NCBI RefSeq assembly: GCF_019204045.1
Contig: NZ_JAGSPC010000001.1
Coordinates: 62,001 to 126,000 of the forward strand
Direction of reading: 5' to 3'
Source of the DNA: Erythrobacter crassostreae
GTDB taxonomy: Bacteria; Pseudomonadota; Alphaproteobacteria; Sphingomonadales; Sphingomonadaceae
DNA: 64,000 nucleotides
Shown: positions 24,771-34,703 of the stretch, piece by piece
Layout: each line of letters begins with the position of its first letter
How positions within the stretch are numbered: the stretch's first letter is position 1
Translations under genes and position numbers: made by a program
The notes under the pieces: model-generated
What the model was told of the DNA's origin: nothing
What the model saw: only the letters and a program-made list of their open reading frames with translations
Database searches by the model: none

Positions 24771-25124
24771 TTACATCACCTTGTCAGGGCGCGGCTCGTG
24801 CTTGTGTTTCTCGCCTTTGCCAAAGATCCGCTCGAGCCGCTGAGCCATAGTGTTGGCCGCTTTGCGAGCGGCAGAATCCACATCAGATGCATGCTCGGTA
24901 ACACCGATCGGTTTGCCGCCGCGCGGGCGCGCTTCGATCAGGCAAGTCTTGTCATCTGCACCGCCCTTGCGGCCATTCTCATCTGACACATGCACTTCGA
25001 CACGGGTCAAACGTTCCTCAAAGCGGGCAAGCTTGTGGCGCACTTGATTCTCGATCCGCTCGGCGACATTATCAGTGCCCATAACCGAGCTGTCGGAATT
25101 GAACTGGAACTGCATATCGGACAT
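24771..25124 (-). CDS. ribosome hibernation promoting factor family protein (HPF/RaiA)
   Basis: A 117-aa protein of the short HPF/RaiA type. The pattern of VAERIENQVRHKLARFEERLTRVEVHVSDENG, a central beta-strand TCLIEARPRGGKPIGVTEHASDVDSAARKAANTMAQRLERIFGK and a basic tail matches the family. Such proteins bind the 30S decoding region in stationary phase. AAGAGGAG precedes the ATG. The gene is convergent with the lipocalin gene, separated by 6 bp. A hairpin at 25151-25170 lies in its leader. Confidence 0.88.
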   Translation of the reverse strand: MSDMQFQFNSDSSVMGTDNVAERIENQVRHKLARFEERLTRVEVHVSDENGRKGGADDKTCLIEARPRGGKPIGVTEHASDVDSAARKAANTMAQRLERIFGKGEKHKHEPRPDKVM

Positions 25125-25150
25125 CGGGGTCTCCTCTTAAATTACTCTCT

Positions 25151-25170
25151 CAGGCGTTAGGGAACGCCTG
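25151..25170. terminator. hairpin between the small charged-protein gene and the HPF gene
   Basis: CAGGCGTT (25151-25158) pairs with AACGCCTG (25163-25170) around a 4-nt loop. No T run follows on the minus strand, so it may be a weak terminator or a leader hairpin for the HPF gene. Confidence 0.45.
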
Positions 25171-25210
25171 AAGTGTATATGGGGAGTATCTGCCCGATTG
25201 GGAGTGCAAA

Positions 25211-25426
25211 TTATTCCTGTGCGAGCGCTTCGGCTGCACGTTTCGCCGCACGCTCTTCTTCGGCTTTGGCGCGGTCGGTTGCGACACGCTGAGCCTGATT
25301 GGCAAGCGCACGCCACGTTTTCTCCGAACGAAGCTCGCGGTCGCGTACGTTATCGAGAGTTGCTTCTTCTGCCTTGGCCGCAGCTTCATCAGCGCGGTCG
25401 CGGTAAAATTCATATGTCTGGGCCAT
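25211..25426 (-). CDS. small charged coiled-coil protein, 71 aa
   Basis: The product MAQTYEFYRDRADEAAAKAEEATLDNVRDRELRSEKTWRALANQ and onwards is almost entirely helical, rich in Ala, Glu and Arg, and probably a coiled coil. Similar small proteins are annotated as hypothetical across Sphingomonadales. Of two adjacent ATGs, 25426 has better spacing to the AGGAG site. It lies between the HPF and cold-shock genes on the same strand, so a stress-related role is plausible but unproven. Confidence 0.7.
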   Translation of the reverse strand: MAQTYEFYRDRADEAAAKAEEATLDNVRDRELRSEKTWRALANQAQRVATDRAKAEEERAAKRAAEALAQE

Positions 25427-25508
25427 CATTGGCTCCTGCTGGAGTGGAGGGAATGGCGGGGGTAGAAAGCGGGTGCGACAGCAATCTGCCACACCCGCAA
25501 ATTCCAGA

Positions 25509-25721
25509 TTAGTCAGCAGCCGACAGGTTTACGGCGCTCTCTTTACCATTGCGTCCGATTTCGACGTCAAAGTTGAGGCGCTGCTCTTTGTCGAGGCTCT
25601 GCATACCAGCAGCCTGAACGGCAGTGATGTGAACGAAGCTATCGTTCGAGCCATCGTCAGGCTGGATAAAGCCATAGCCTTTGTCGGTGTTGAAGAATTT
25701 AACTGTGCCAGTCTTGGCCAT
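25509..25721 (-). CDS. cold shock protein, CspA family
   Basis: A 70-aa single cold-shock domain with both RNA-binding motifs: KGYGFIQPD (RNP1) and DSFVHITAV (RNP2). It should bind single-stranded RNA and DNA and act as an RNA chaperone. AAAGGAA precedes the ATG. The 260 bp upstream to the YaiI gene are gene-free and could supply the long structured leader common for csp genes; I see no definite promoter there. Confidence 0.97.
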   Translation of the reverse strand: MAKTGTVKFFNTDKGYGFIQPDDGSNDSFVHITAVQAAGMQSLDKEQRLNFDVEIGRNGKESAVNLSAAD

Positions 25722-25981
25722 GATGAGTTCCTTTCAAGAACTAGTATTCCACCGGGCAAATTACCCGTGGGTCGTGCTTCAAATCGTTCAGGAAAAGGAA
25801 GTCGTCGTCCGGTTTACGCCGGGGGCCTGAAAGACCAAACGGCGGAGCGCAAATTTCGAAGTCCGTCGCAAATTCCGACGTCAGCTCTGCCTCACTAGCA
25901 TGATTGTGCGTATCTACCTAATTTTGTTTCGTTCCCATAATATTTGGCCTCCTACGCAAAGTCCCGCTACGCCTGTATTCC

Positions 25982-26437
25982 ATGACTGTTTCTATCCTCA
26001 TCGATGCCGATGCCTGCCCTGTCAAGGACGAGGTGTACCGCGTGGCTGACCGGTTCAAGGCAGAGGTCCGCGTGGTCAGCAACAGCGCGTTCCGCATTCC
26101 TGATAATCCTCGGATCAAGCGCGTCGTAGTCGATGATGGGTTCGATGCAGCCGATGATTGGATCGCGGAGAATGCCGATGCGAAAAGCGTGGTCATCACC
26201 GCCGACATCCTGCTGGCAGACCGTTGCATCAAAGCCGGGGCAACTGTGCTCGCGCATAACGGCAAACCGTTCGATGCGGCCGGCATAGGCGGCGCGGTCG
26301 CAACCCGCGCCATTATGGAGGATCTGCGCGCAGGTATGGACGGCATTGGCGGAGGCCCGCCGCCGTTCAGCAAGGCGGACCGTTCGCGGTTTCTGCAAGA
26401 GCTCGATCGGGTGATGAACAGGTTGAAAAACACATGA
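25982..26437 (+). CDS. YaiI/YqxD family protein (DUF188)
   Basis: A 151-aa PIN-like nuclease-fold protein. ILIDADACPVKDEVYRVA with its acidic residues, VVDDGFDAADDWIAENA and VVITADILLADRCIKAGATVLAHNG match the UPF0178 (YaiI/YqxD) family throughout, at the usual length. Conserved Asp residues suggest metal-dependent nuclease activity, not proven. No obvious strong ribosome site precedes the ATG. The gene is followed by structured repeats. Confidence 0.94.
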   Translation: MTVSILIDADACPVKDEVYRVADRFKAEVRVVSNSAFRIPDNPRIKRVVVDDGFDAADDWIAENADAKSVVITADILLADRCIKAGATVLAHNGKPFDAAGIGGAVATRAIMEDLRAGMDGIGGGPPPFSKADRSRFLQELDRVMNRLKNT

Positions 26438-26572
26438 CACTTTCTGCAACATGTCACCCGTGTCCTACAGGCACGAAACCCTAGAGTTCTGCCATTTCGC
26501 ACCCATTTTTCGCGTGTAGGCACCACATGACAACTGTCCAACAAAGCGCCGCTTAATCGTACAGCTCAAGTC

Positions 26573-26656
26573 GAACCCGAAAGGGTTCGCAAGCGCGACC
26601 GCGCGCCCGCAGCGCCGAAGGCGCGAGGAAATCGCGCGCCGGATGGCGTGCGCAAA
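26573..26656. repeat. structured intergenic module A
   Basis: A hairpin GAACCC-GAAA-GGGTTC (26573-26588) is followed by GCAAGCGCGAC, then a longer GC-rich stem region, then GGATGGC and GTGCGCAAA. The same order of elements is found in modules B and C with different stem sequences. Confidence 0.7.
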
Positions 26657-26713
26657 ACGAAAACACCCACACATGACAACTGTCCAACAAAGCGGAGCTT
26701 GACCCCAAAGCGC

Positions 26714-26814
26714 GAACCGGAACCGCCGGTTCCGCAAGGGCGACTGCCCGCCGCGGCTTATGCCGCGTAGCCAAGCGGGCAGGATGGCCCGCGCCCGGCG
26801 CGTGAGGGCGCAAA
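26714..26814. repeat. structured intergenic module B
   Basis: GAACCGG (26714-26720) pairs with CCGGTTC (26726-26732), then GCAAGGGCGAC, a stem TGCCCGC (26745-26751)/GCGGGCA (26775-26781) enclosing a CGCGGC/GCCGCG hairpin, GGATGGC and GGGCGCAAAC. Stems differ in sequence from module A but keep pairing, which suggests that structure is conserved. Confidence 0.7.
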
Positions 26815-26839
26815 CAAAAAACACCCAACAAAGCGCCGC

Positions 26840-27382
26840 TTAATCCTCAACCTCCTCTTCCCCCTCATCATCATAAAACGCCTCATATTCGAGGCGGCCT
26901 TCCTCGTCCCAAGTCTCCGGTCCGTGTTCGACGCGTTCGACCAGAGCGCCGAAATCTTGCGGGCCGTATCCAAAGGCGGGATGGTTGGATCGCGGGCGCG
27001 GCGGGCCTAGCCGCTCGCGCATGGCGAGCAACGACACGGTAAGCCGCTCATTATAGCTGCGCGATGTGTGGATCAGCTCCCCCTGATAGAAATGCGGAAC
27101 TTCAACGCCGTGCAGCGCCCGCTCCAAAGCGGCCTCTGCCAAAGCATCAAAGCGGCAGTGCAACGCCGCATGCCAAGCCAGATCAAAAGGCTCGCCCTTA
27201 AGCCGCGCCCGCAAAGCATAGGCAGACTGACGAGACATCCCGACAGCGCGCGCGGCCTGCGTAACGGAATGCGTAGAGGCCAGCGCGGTAAGAAAAGCGG
27301 ATTGGCGCTCAGGCGTCCAATGCGGCGCGGCGCTGGCAGGGATGATGGATGTGGCGAGGTGTGTTTCGGATGGTTTTGTCAT
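26840..27382 (-). CDS. HTH-domain protein of a Sphingomonadales multi-copy family
   Basis: A 180-aa protein. Residues about 22-60 (WTPERQSAFLTALASTHSVTQAARAVGMSRQSAYALRARLKG) form a helix-turn-helix of the kind seen in terminase small subunits and transposase-like proteins. A helical middle (FDLAWHAALHCRFDALAEAALERALHGVEVPHFYQGELI) and an acidic C-terminal tail of Asp/Glu follow. Relatives are common hypothetical proteins in this order. No catalytic motif is seen. Its stop codon lies inside a copy of the CAACAAAGCG repeat, linking gene and repeats. DNA binding is inferred only from the HTH. Confidence 0.78.
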   Translation of the reverse strand: MTKPSETHLATSIIPASAAPHWTPERQSAFLTALASTHSVTQAARAVGMSRQSAYALRARLKGEPFDLAWHAALHCRFDALAEAALERALHGVEVPHFYQGELIHTSRSYNERLTVSLLAMRERLGPPRPRSNHPAFGYGPQDFGALVERVEHGPETWDEEGRLEYEAFYDDEGEEEVED

Positions 27383-27427
27383 CCGGGATTATAGGGCAGG
27401 TTTTGGCGGAGTAGGAAAGGTTGCGAC

Positions 27428-28396
27428 TTAGCTTGGCATCTTCTGGAGTGCTTGCACTGGACTGAACGCTTTCGTCCGCTTGAAGCTCATGTTGTGATTA
27501 AAATTCGCCATTGAGTCGGAGGGATCAATTCCCGACAAGTTAAGACTGGTAAAGGTAGGTCGAACAAATTGAACTGATAGAATGGGTGTGTCGGCCATAT
27601 GACCGGTAACTGAGTCCAACATCGACGCTGTACAAGTTACAAAAACCTCATTGCGCGGGAGAACGCTAAATAAGTCCCCAGCGACCTTCAATGCGACGCT
27701 GCAAACGTAGTCCTGATATAATTCATTGCGCTCGCCTATTGGCATCTTCGTTTCTGAAAGCTTACCGCTTTGTAACTGCTTGCGCCGATATGTAGGGACA
27801 ACATCATCGCTATGGACATAAGCGACCGCATGAAGGAACTGATCGGAAATTGAGAACTCAAGCCGCGTTCCAACCAATCCATCATCATTCCAAGAACTCA
27901 TTTCGCTGATAACGTCCCGTTCCGCAGACGCATCGCCAGCGAGAAGCCTCGTGGCTAACTCTCTATCAATTTGCCAATCGAGATGCTCTTGCTCGTACCG
28001 CTTTATTCTGTTTCTAGATTCAATTTCATCGGAGATTTTTGCGTCTTCGACGGCACTTACAAGCTTCATTCGACGCTTTTCTGAGCCGCCGACTAGGAAA
28101 TCGAAAAACTTTGGTTTGAAGCTATCGAGAGCTGCCGCTGCCTCTTCTTCATTCAAACTAAGCCGCTTTGGCTCGACTGGTTCACGCTGATCTCTCAGCG
28201 ACTGCCAATCCACATCGTCAGTCGGGTCAACGTGCAACGAAACGATATCTCTGAGATGTTCACACCATTCAGCAACCGCGTCACTTGCATCAGCAATCAT
28301 CATCGCCTTCTGCTCGGCTTTCCACTGGCGTTCAGCCTCTCGATTGGCACGACGTGATGCCGCTTCCATCGCTCTCAAGGTGCCCCTCCACCCCAT
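27428..28396 (-). CDS. hypothetical protein, 322 aa
   Basis: A soluble, charged protein. The N-terminal 45 residues are a basic helix (RAMEAASRRANREAERQWKAEQKAMM), the centre is helical, and the C-terminal half (VVPTYRRKQLQSGKLSETKMPIGERNELYQDYVCSVALKVAGDLFSVLP, then VFVTCTASMLDSVTG) appears alpha/beta. I do not recognise the family. Base composition is visibly more AT-rich than that of the neighbours, which suggests transfer. An AAGGAG site overlaps the stop of a tiny upstream ORF, so translation of the two may be coupled. Confidence 0.75.
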   Translation of the reverse strand: MGWRGTLRAMEAASRRANREAERQWKAEQKAMMIADASDAVAEWCEHLRDIVSLHVDPTDDVDWQSLRDQREPVEPKRLSLNEEEAAAALDSFKPKFFDFLVGGSEKRRMKLVSAVEDAKISDEIESRNRIKRYEQEHLDWQIDRELATRLLAGDASAERDVISEMSSWNDDGLVGTRLEFSISDQFLHAVAYVHSDDVVPTYRRKQLQSGKLSETKMPIGERNELYQDYVCSVALKVAGDLFSVLPRNEVFVTCTASMLDSVTGHMADTPILSVQFVRPTFTSLNLSGIDPSDSMANFNHNMSFKRTKAFSPVQALQKMPS

Positions 28397-28406
28397 CTTG
28401 ATCTCC

Positions 28407-28532
28407 TTATTTGTCCGGCAGTGGATCGGTTCGTGCGGGACATGCCTCAGCTTGCACGGAAATCACGGCCAAAAGCATCACACTCGCTGCAATGAGCGCC
28501 TTGTTCAGCGGCGTCTGTTTGCAAGAATGCAT
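28407..28532 (-). CDS. possible 41-aa secreted peptide
   Basis: MHSCKQTPLNKALIAASV followed by MLLAVISVQAEACPARTDPLPDK reads like a short signal peptide cleaved after VQA, leaving about a dozen residues. Its TAA overlaps the AAGGAG site of the 322-aa gene. No ribosome site is apparent before its own ATG, so it may be a coincidental or leader ORF. Function is unknown. Confidence 0.4.
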   Translation of the reverse strand: MHSCKQTPLNKALIAASVMLLAVISVQAEACPARTDPLPDK

Positions 28533-28552
28533 TTCAATGGAGAAACTAAACC

Positions 28553-28747
28553 TCAAATTTTGACCACACGGATCGCCGATTGAGCGTTTCCCGGATTTTT
28601 CGATGTTATATGTAGAACATCATCTACTCGATAGTATGATTTGCTTCGCCTGACATATTCACCTCGCCTAGGAAGGTCTTCGAAGTACCATTTACCCTGA
28701 TGATAGTCTTTCTTGAAGTTTGGGCCTTCAAATACATCAAGCTGCAT
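28553..28747 (-). CDS. hypothetical protein, 64 aa
   Basis: A small soluble protein, MQLDVFEGPNFKKDYHQGKWY at the start, with several aromatic and basic residues and a predicted beta pattern (YYRVDDVLHI, AIRVVKI). A GGAGAG site lies 4 nt before the ATG at 28747, preferred over an ATG 12 nt upstream. The family is not recognised. Codon use is AT-rich like that of the downstream 322-aa gene; the three ORFs may form one transferred unit. The 240 bp upstream show nothing definite. Confidence 0.6.
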   Translation of the reverse strand: MQLDVFEGPNFKKDYHQGKWYFEDLPRRGEYVRRSKSYYRVDDVLHITSKNPGNAQSAIRVVKI

Positions 28748-28987
28748 AAATCTCTCCACTAAAAACCAAAGTGTACATAGCTATCCTAGGCAGGTAAATC
28801 GAACTTCTCATCTTTCTCACTATAAACACAGCGTATCTCTTACATGCCCTTGGCGCTATTTCGCGGCAATTGTGGAACGCCCCCAAAAACACCAACGCCC
28901 GCCAATAGGACTATCTCCTATCGCGGGCGCAGTGTGTGTTCGCTTTAGCCGCACCCTCACACAGGCACGGCAAAACTCGAGCAATCT

Positions 28988-29650
28988 TTAGTCGAACAGG
29001 TTGTTGTCGACCACGGTTGTTCCGTCAGCCGCGAGGATTGCGAAGCCGTCATCCTGCATGTCGTTCGATTTCAGGCGGCCTTCATAGCCGACGCGGTATT
29101 GGAAGGATGAACCGACGCCTTCGAATGACACGGTGGTCCATGCGTAGCTGCTGAACTTTTCCGCGAGCGCAGCGTCGTTATCGGCCATAAACTGCGCGAT
29201 GGGTGCCGGGTCCACTTCGGAAAGCGGGATCAGGTAGTCTTCCAGATTGAAGTCTTCCGGATCGCCGGAAACGGACATTTCAACGGGGTCCGGGCCGCTG
29301 AACATCTTGGTGTATCCATTGTAGGAAAGGCCCACCAGTTTGCGGGGGTCTTCGGGGTCTTGGTAGAAGATGTTGCAAACCTCTACGCCGCCCGCTTCGA
29401 TTGTCTCGTCCCCGTCAACATCGGTTCCGGCGCTGAACATCGTGCTGATCTCGGACACTTTGGCATCCGCGTCCAGCTTGTCTTTCGCGGCTTGGAAACA
29501 CACGTCATGCCCATCGGCGATGTTCATCTCACCCGCGCCCGCAGCGTTGGCAAGGTCGCCGGCCAGATCCTGCGCCTGATCACAAGCCGCAAGGCCCAGC
29601 GAAAGCGTGGATACGAGAAGTACGGAACGAATAGATTTGGATTGTAGCAA
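28988..29650 (-). CDS. hypothetical lipoprotein, 220 aa
   Basis: The signal peptide SVLLVSTLSLGLAAC ends in a lipobox. The mature protein is acidic, with a segment DGHDVCFQAAKDKLDADAKVSEI, EVCNIFYQDPEDPRKLVGLSYNGYTKMF, and a C-terminal AWTTVSFEGVGSSFQYRVGYEGRL that look like small beta-sheet domains. Two mature cysteines may pair. I do not recognise the family. GGGG before the start codon could serve as ribosome site. It probably sits on the periplasmic side of a membrane. Confidence 0.75.
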   Translation of the reverse strand: MLQSKSIRSVLLVSTLSLGLAACDQAQDLAGDLANAAGAGEMNIADGHDVCFQAAKDKLDADAKVSEISTMFSAGTDVDGDETIEAGGVEVCNIFYQDPEDPRKLVGLSYNGYTKMFSGPDPVEMSVSGDPEDFNLEDYLIPLSEVDPAPIAQFMADNDAALAEKFSSYAWTTVSFEGVGSSFQYRVGYEGRLKSNDMQDDGFAILAADGTTVVDNNLFD

Positions 29651-29751
29651 AATAGCCCCCCTAGAATTAGATGCGCGCCGCCTGTCAGCGCGCGAAAGGG
29701 CCTTGTTGGTTGTTGCGTTAATCGCAAGTGAATGCTGCGCGCATGGTCGCC

Positions 29752-30252
29752 TTAACCTGCAGGACCCTCGACCGCCTCATCCGTCGCATTTCCCCCGCGA
29801 CCCTCCACCGGCACCGGTTTTGTCGAGCATCGGCCTAGCGCTTCGAAATAGAGCTGGAATGCCTGCGCGTCCCCCTCCAGCGCCTTTCGCAGCAAGGTTT
29901 CCGCCTCATCCGATGCCTCACGAGCGAGTGCGGGGACCATCACATTCATGGTGAAAAATTCAGCCGCGTTGATGGACTGGCGCAGGCGCAGCTGCTCCGT
30001 AAGCGCCGCATACGCCTCTGGCGGGAAAGCGCCATCATCCACCGCATCAGCGTGCAGCCTCCACCGGCCAACGCAGCGCGATGCAGCCTTGCGATCAAAA
30101 ACATATGGGGACCGCTCTTCGCCCGCTGCAAAATGTGCGGCCGCCGATTGCCAGTCTGGCGTGCTGCGATTGGTGGAACTGCACGCGCCCAAAGAAGCGC
30201 TTAAGACAAGTGCCGCGCTGGCAAATGATCTGTGCTTGATCCAGTTAATCAA
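29752..30252 (-). CDS. hypothetical lipoprotein, 166 aa
   Basis: The N-terminal hydrophobic stretch SFASAALVLSASLGAC gives a lipobox. The mature part is mostly helical (AAAHFAAGEERSPYVFDRKAASRCVGRWRLHADAVDDG, AYAALTEQLRLRQSINAAEFFTMNVMV, ASDEAETLLRKALEGDAQAFQLYFEALGRC) and could be a TPR-like or SEL1-like scaffold. No function can be assigned. AAGAGGAG precedes the ATG. It is in the same direction as the lipoprotein gene downstream, with about 100 bp between. Confidence 0.72.
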   Translation of the reverse strand: MINWIKHRSFASAALVLSASLGACSSTNRSTPDWQSAAAHFAAGEERSPYVFDRKAASRCVGRWRLHADAVDDGAFPPEAYAALTEQLRLRQSINAAEFFTMNVMVPALAREASDEAETLLRKALEGDAQAFQLYFEALGRCSTKPVPVEGRGGNATDEAVEGPAG

Positions 30253-30328
30253 TGCCCTTCACTCCTCTTGCAACTAGAGCGGCTCGCGCTTCTTCTTCCC
30301 GCCGCGAGCGTTTCAACAAATCCGCTCC

Positions 30329-30600
30329 TCATAAACGCGGCAACCACTCCTCGCCATAGTCGTCGTAGTAATACACCTCGTCCAGCCGCCACGCACGCCG
30401 CGGCTTGAAGACGAAGTTGTACTCTGAGGCGAAATCAAAAGCGCCGGTGTGGTGCAGCTGTACGATCCATTCGCCGTTCTCAAACTTCTCGAAAACAATC
30501 TCTGACCGTTCTCGACCGAAATCGCTTCCGAAGACTAGAGGTTGGCGCTGCTTTCTTCATTCGCAATACAGATTGATCAAGCGACGATGGCGCTAGGTTG
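30329..30600 (-). pseudogene. decayed gene remnant of unknown family
   Basis: One frame reads RLINLYCE, TGA, RKQRQPLVFGSDFGRERSEIVFEKFENG and on to FDFASEYNFVFKPRRAWRLDEVYYYDDYGEEWLPRL before a TGA at 30329-30331. The C-terminal part looks like real protein (rich in aromatic residues, no stops), but no start codon exists between the internal TGA (30557-30559) and the end, and a TAG lies further upstream. I take it as the 3' remnant of a lost gene. Confidence 0.5.
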
Positions 30601-30609
30601 GCCGCCGAA

Positions 30610-31062
30610 CTATACGCTCGGCGCTGCCATTCTTGAAAAGCGCGTGGCATTCGTGTCCGGCTTTCCACTCTCCTCGTAGGTTTCGGAGCGGTAGAACGTG
30701 CCGTCCTCTTCCAGCAGCATACTGAACGCAACATTATGGTCTGTGCGGGGATCGGGAAGGTTCATTGCCGAGACGAATTCAAACGTCATGGCCCCGTTGC
30801 GGTCGCGCCTTTTGAGTTCAAGAAGCGGCTGGTTGCCGATTGAGCAGTAATGAAGCGCGACGAGCTTCCCTTCATCCATGCTACAAAGTGTCAGCGCAGT
30901 TATGCCGTTATGGAACAGCCATTACTCCACCTAAACAGTGTCGTTCGAGGCCATGCGGAATGACACCTCGACCCGATTGCCTTCTTCATTGGTGCCAATC
31001 CAAGAGCCCACTAGCTTTTTTAGATCGAGCGATGCCGCTTCGTGATTGACTGAGACCGGCAT
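30610..31062 (-). pseudogene. pseudogene of a small DUF1579-like domain protein, two in-frame stops
   Basis: A single frame of 151 codons begins with ATG immediately after the thiC stop and reads LVGSWIGTNEEGNRVEVSFRMASNDTV, TAG (30931-30933), VE, TAA (30922-30924), WLFHNGITALTLCSMDEGKLVALHYCSIGNQPLLEL and on to 30610. The pattern SWxGxxxxG...VExW...LTLxxMDxGKLVAxHYCxxGNQPxL is a recognisable small beta-barrel family. Both stops can be single-base changes from sense codons (TTG to TAG, TCA to TAA). It would have been translated with thiC. Confidence 0.7.
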
Positions 31063-33015
<1,953 letters not shown>

Positions 33016-33035
33016 TCAGTGACAAGTCGGCCAGC

Positions 33036-33123
33036 CGCTCCCTCCGCCGATGTTAGTCGGTTCAGGTTCAACGGGTCAGGCGGTGCTTATCCCGCCCCTC
33101 TCAGCCAAGCTGGCTCCCCGGGG
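33036..33123 (-). promoter_or_regulatory. TPP riboswitch (thi box) of thiC
   Basis: On the minus strand the order is GGGGAGCCAGCTTGGCTGAGAG, a variable GC stem, GACCCGTTGAACCTGAACC, then a second variable stem and GGCGGAGGGAG. CTGAGAG and ACCC/GAACCTGA are the conserved thi-box pyrimidine- and pyrophosphate-sensing parts. It ends about 60 nt before the thiC ATG, suited to control of translation. Confidence 0.95.
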
Positions 33124-33183
33124 ATGGAGATTGTCTAGGCGTTAATCCGAGTCGGGTCCAGCATCCGGTTTGTTAGCGGCCCT

Positions 33184-34662
33184 CTATCCATCAACTAGCT
33201 TCACCAAGCGAATTTCACCTTCAACGCTGAGCGCATTGACACGGCCGTTTCCATCGCGCTCAAGTTCGAAATTCAATCCCTTTGTCACAAAGAACCTTGA
33301 GGCTGTCTGAGGAAGAAAGCGTGACCGGTCTACCAATGCACCCTCGATCCACAATCGCTCCCCCTCACGCGTCACTACCGCCACTGGCTCGGCATCCGGA
33401 TCGAAAGCATAGCGGCCCACAGCAGAGGCTAGCTCTTCTTCGTTCAACGCGGCAATTGATCGCTCTTGATAGGCGTCCTGTCGCCATCCGTATATGTCAC
33501 CAAGTCCGCTGAGAATTTCCCGGATGAGCGCGCCACCGCTGTCCGAATTTGTGAGCACGACAACACTCATGCGCCCATCTGCGTAGTTGATCCAACGCGC
33601 GCTATAGCCCGGATTGTGGCCACTATGGACAAACGCCACTCCATCGCCAGGATCATTCAGGCCGAAACCAAGCCCCGCGTCATTGGCACTATCAGGGACC
33701 ATCTGTCTTGCCAGAGGCGCTTCGAGTATGAAATTGCCCGATTTGCGCGCACGCGCAACCAACGATCCAAGTGTCAAAAGCTCTTTTGGCGTTGTCCAAA
33801 GCCCAGCTGCAGCCAATTCCGGATAGCTGAGCATATTGCCGTTCATCGAGCTGGCACTATCGCCGCGATGTCCGATTGCGATATTCGTGTCAGTGGCGGG
33901 ATAATCAAAATTGCTCCGTGTCATACCAGCCGGATGAAACAGCCGGCCTTCAACAACGTCTGAGAACTTTTGCCCGATCGCATCCTCTATCGCGAGTTGG
34001 AGCACGGTGTAGCCGCCGCCTGAATAGCGGTATCGGGCACCAGGCAACTGATCGACGATTACCGGCTTCGTATTGGCAGGGGGCGCTCCGCCCAGAATTT
34101 GCGGCAGCGTGGGAATTACGTCGCCCGGTTTGTACCCCCTGAACCCGTGGATCGTCGTGCCTGCCCTGTGTGACATTAGATGGCGCAGTGTAACGGGCTG
34201 TTTCCGGGTAAGATCATTGTCCGGGATCTGCCAACGCTTGAGAACGCTGTTGACGGGGGCATCAAGAGTTAAAAGGCCATCCTGTACCAACGCCAGTCCC
34301 GTAAGGCTCGCGACCGGCTTTGACAAAGACGCCGCCTGAAAAAGTGTTTCGGTGTCTATCGGCCTACCGTCGTTCTTGTCGGCAACACCATATGCTTTCG
34401 CCCAGGCTAGTTTACCGTCAATCGCAACCGCGATGCTTACTCCCGGTACGTTGTGGTATTCCATACGTTCTTCGAGTGACCAGACAGTCGGGTCTTCGCC
34501 CGCAATGCCATATGCTGGCCGAAGACCGGCTTCCAATTCGGCGATTTTATCTTGGTGCCCCGCATCTCGCGGCATTTGCGGGTCACTCTGAGCGAAGGTA
34601 ACCGGCGCCCCCAATTGCAGAGCGCCGAAGACTGCGATGATAAAGACGGAAACCTTGCGCAT
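33184..34662 (-). CDS. serine hydrolase, class C beta-lactamase/PBP family
   Basis: A 492-aa secreted enzyme with a signal peptide (VFIIAVFGALQLGAPVTFAQ). The nucleophile motif SLSKPVAS (SxxK) follows the AYGVADKNDG strand. The second motif appears as RYRYSGGGYTVLQ (YSG in place of YxN), and HSGHNPGYSARW supplies the third. A C-terminal lipocalin-like domain (about 100 residues) ends the protein. Such proteins are esterases, D-aminopeptidases or lactamases; the activity cannot be told here. AAGGGGC precedes the ATG. A BlaI-type palindrome lies in the promoter. Confidence 0.9.
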   Translation of the reverse strand: MRKVSVFIIAVFGALQLGAPVTFAQSDPQMPRDAGHQDKIAELEAGLRPAYGIAGEDPTVWSLEERMEYHNVPGVSIAVAIDGKLAWAKAYGVADKNDGRPIDTETLFQAASLSKPVASLTGLALVQDGLLTLDAPVNSVLKRWQIPDNDLTRKQPVTLRHLMSHRAGTTIHGFRGYKPGDVIPTLPQILGGAPPANTKPVIVDQLPGARYRYSGGGYTVLQLAIEDAIGQKFSDVVEGRLFHPAGMTRSNFDYPATDTNIAIGHRGDSASSMNGNMLSYPELAAAGLWTTPKELLTLGSLVARARKSGNFILEAPLARQMVPDSANDAGLGFGLNDPGDGVAFVHSGHNPGYSARWINYADGRMSVVVLTNSDSGGALIREILSGLGDIYGWRQDAYQERSIAALNEEELASAVGRYAFDPDAEPVAVVTREGERLWIEGALVDRSRFLPQTASRFFVTKGLNFELERDGNGRVNALSVEGEIRLVKLVDG

Positions 34663-34703
34663 TGAAGCCCCTTCGAGGTCCAAACGCCTCCAAGAGCATT
34701 ACT

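Larger units (their letters stand above)
26525..26845. repeat. array of direct repeats (CAACAAAGCG type)
   Basis: A 34-nt block beginning ACATGACAACTGTCC occurs at 26525-26558 and 26671-26704, with a third truncated copy sharing CAACAAAGCGCCGCTTAATC at 26826-26845. The third copy runs into the stop codon of the HTH gene. Copies are about 146-150 nt apart and alternate with structured modules. The 26438-26524 stretch shows nothing else. Confidence 0.8.

Noticed and set aside
26465..26831. Minus-strand ORFs of 92-119 codons in the repeat region
   Set aside because: They are made of the repeat modules, have no family features, and lack ribosome sites.
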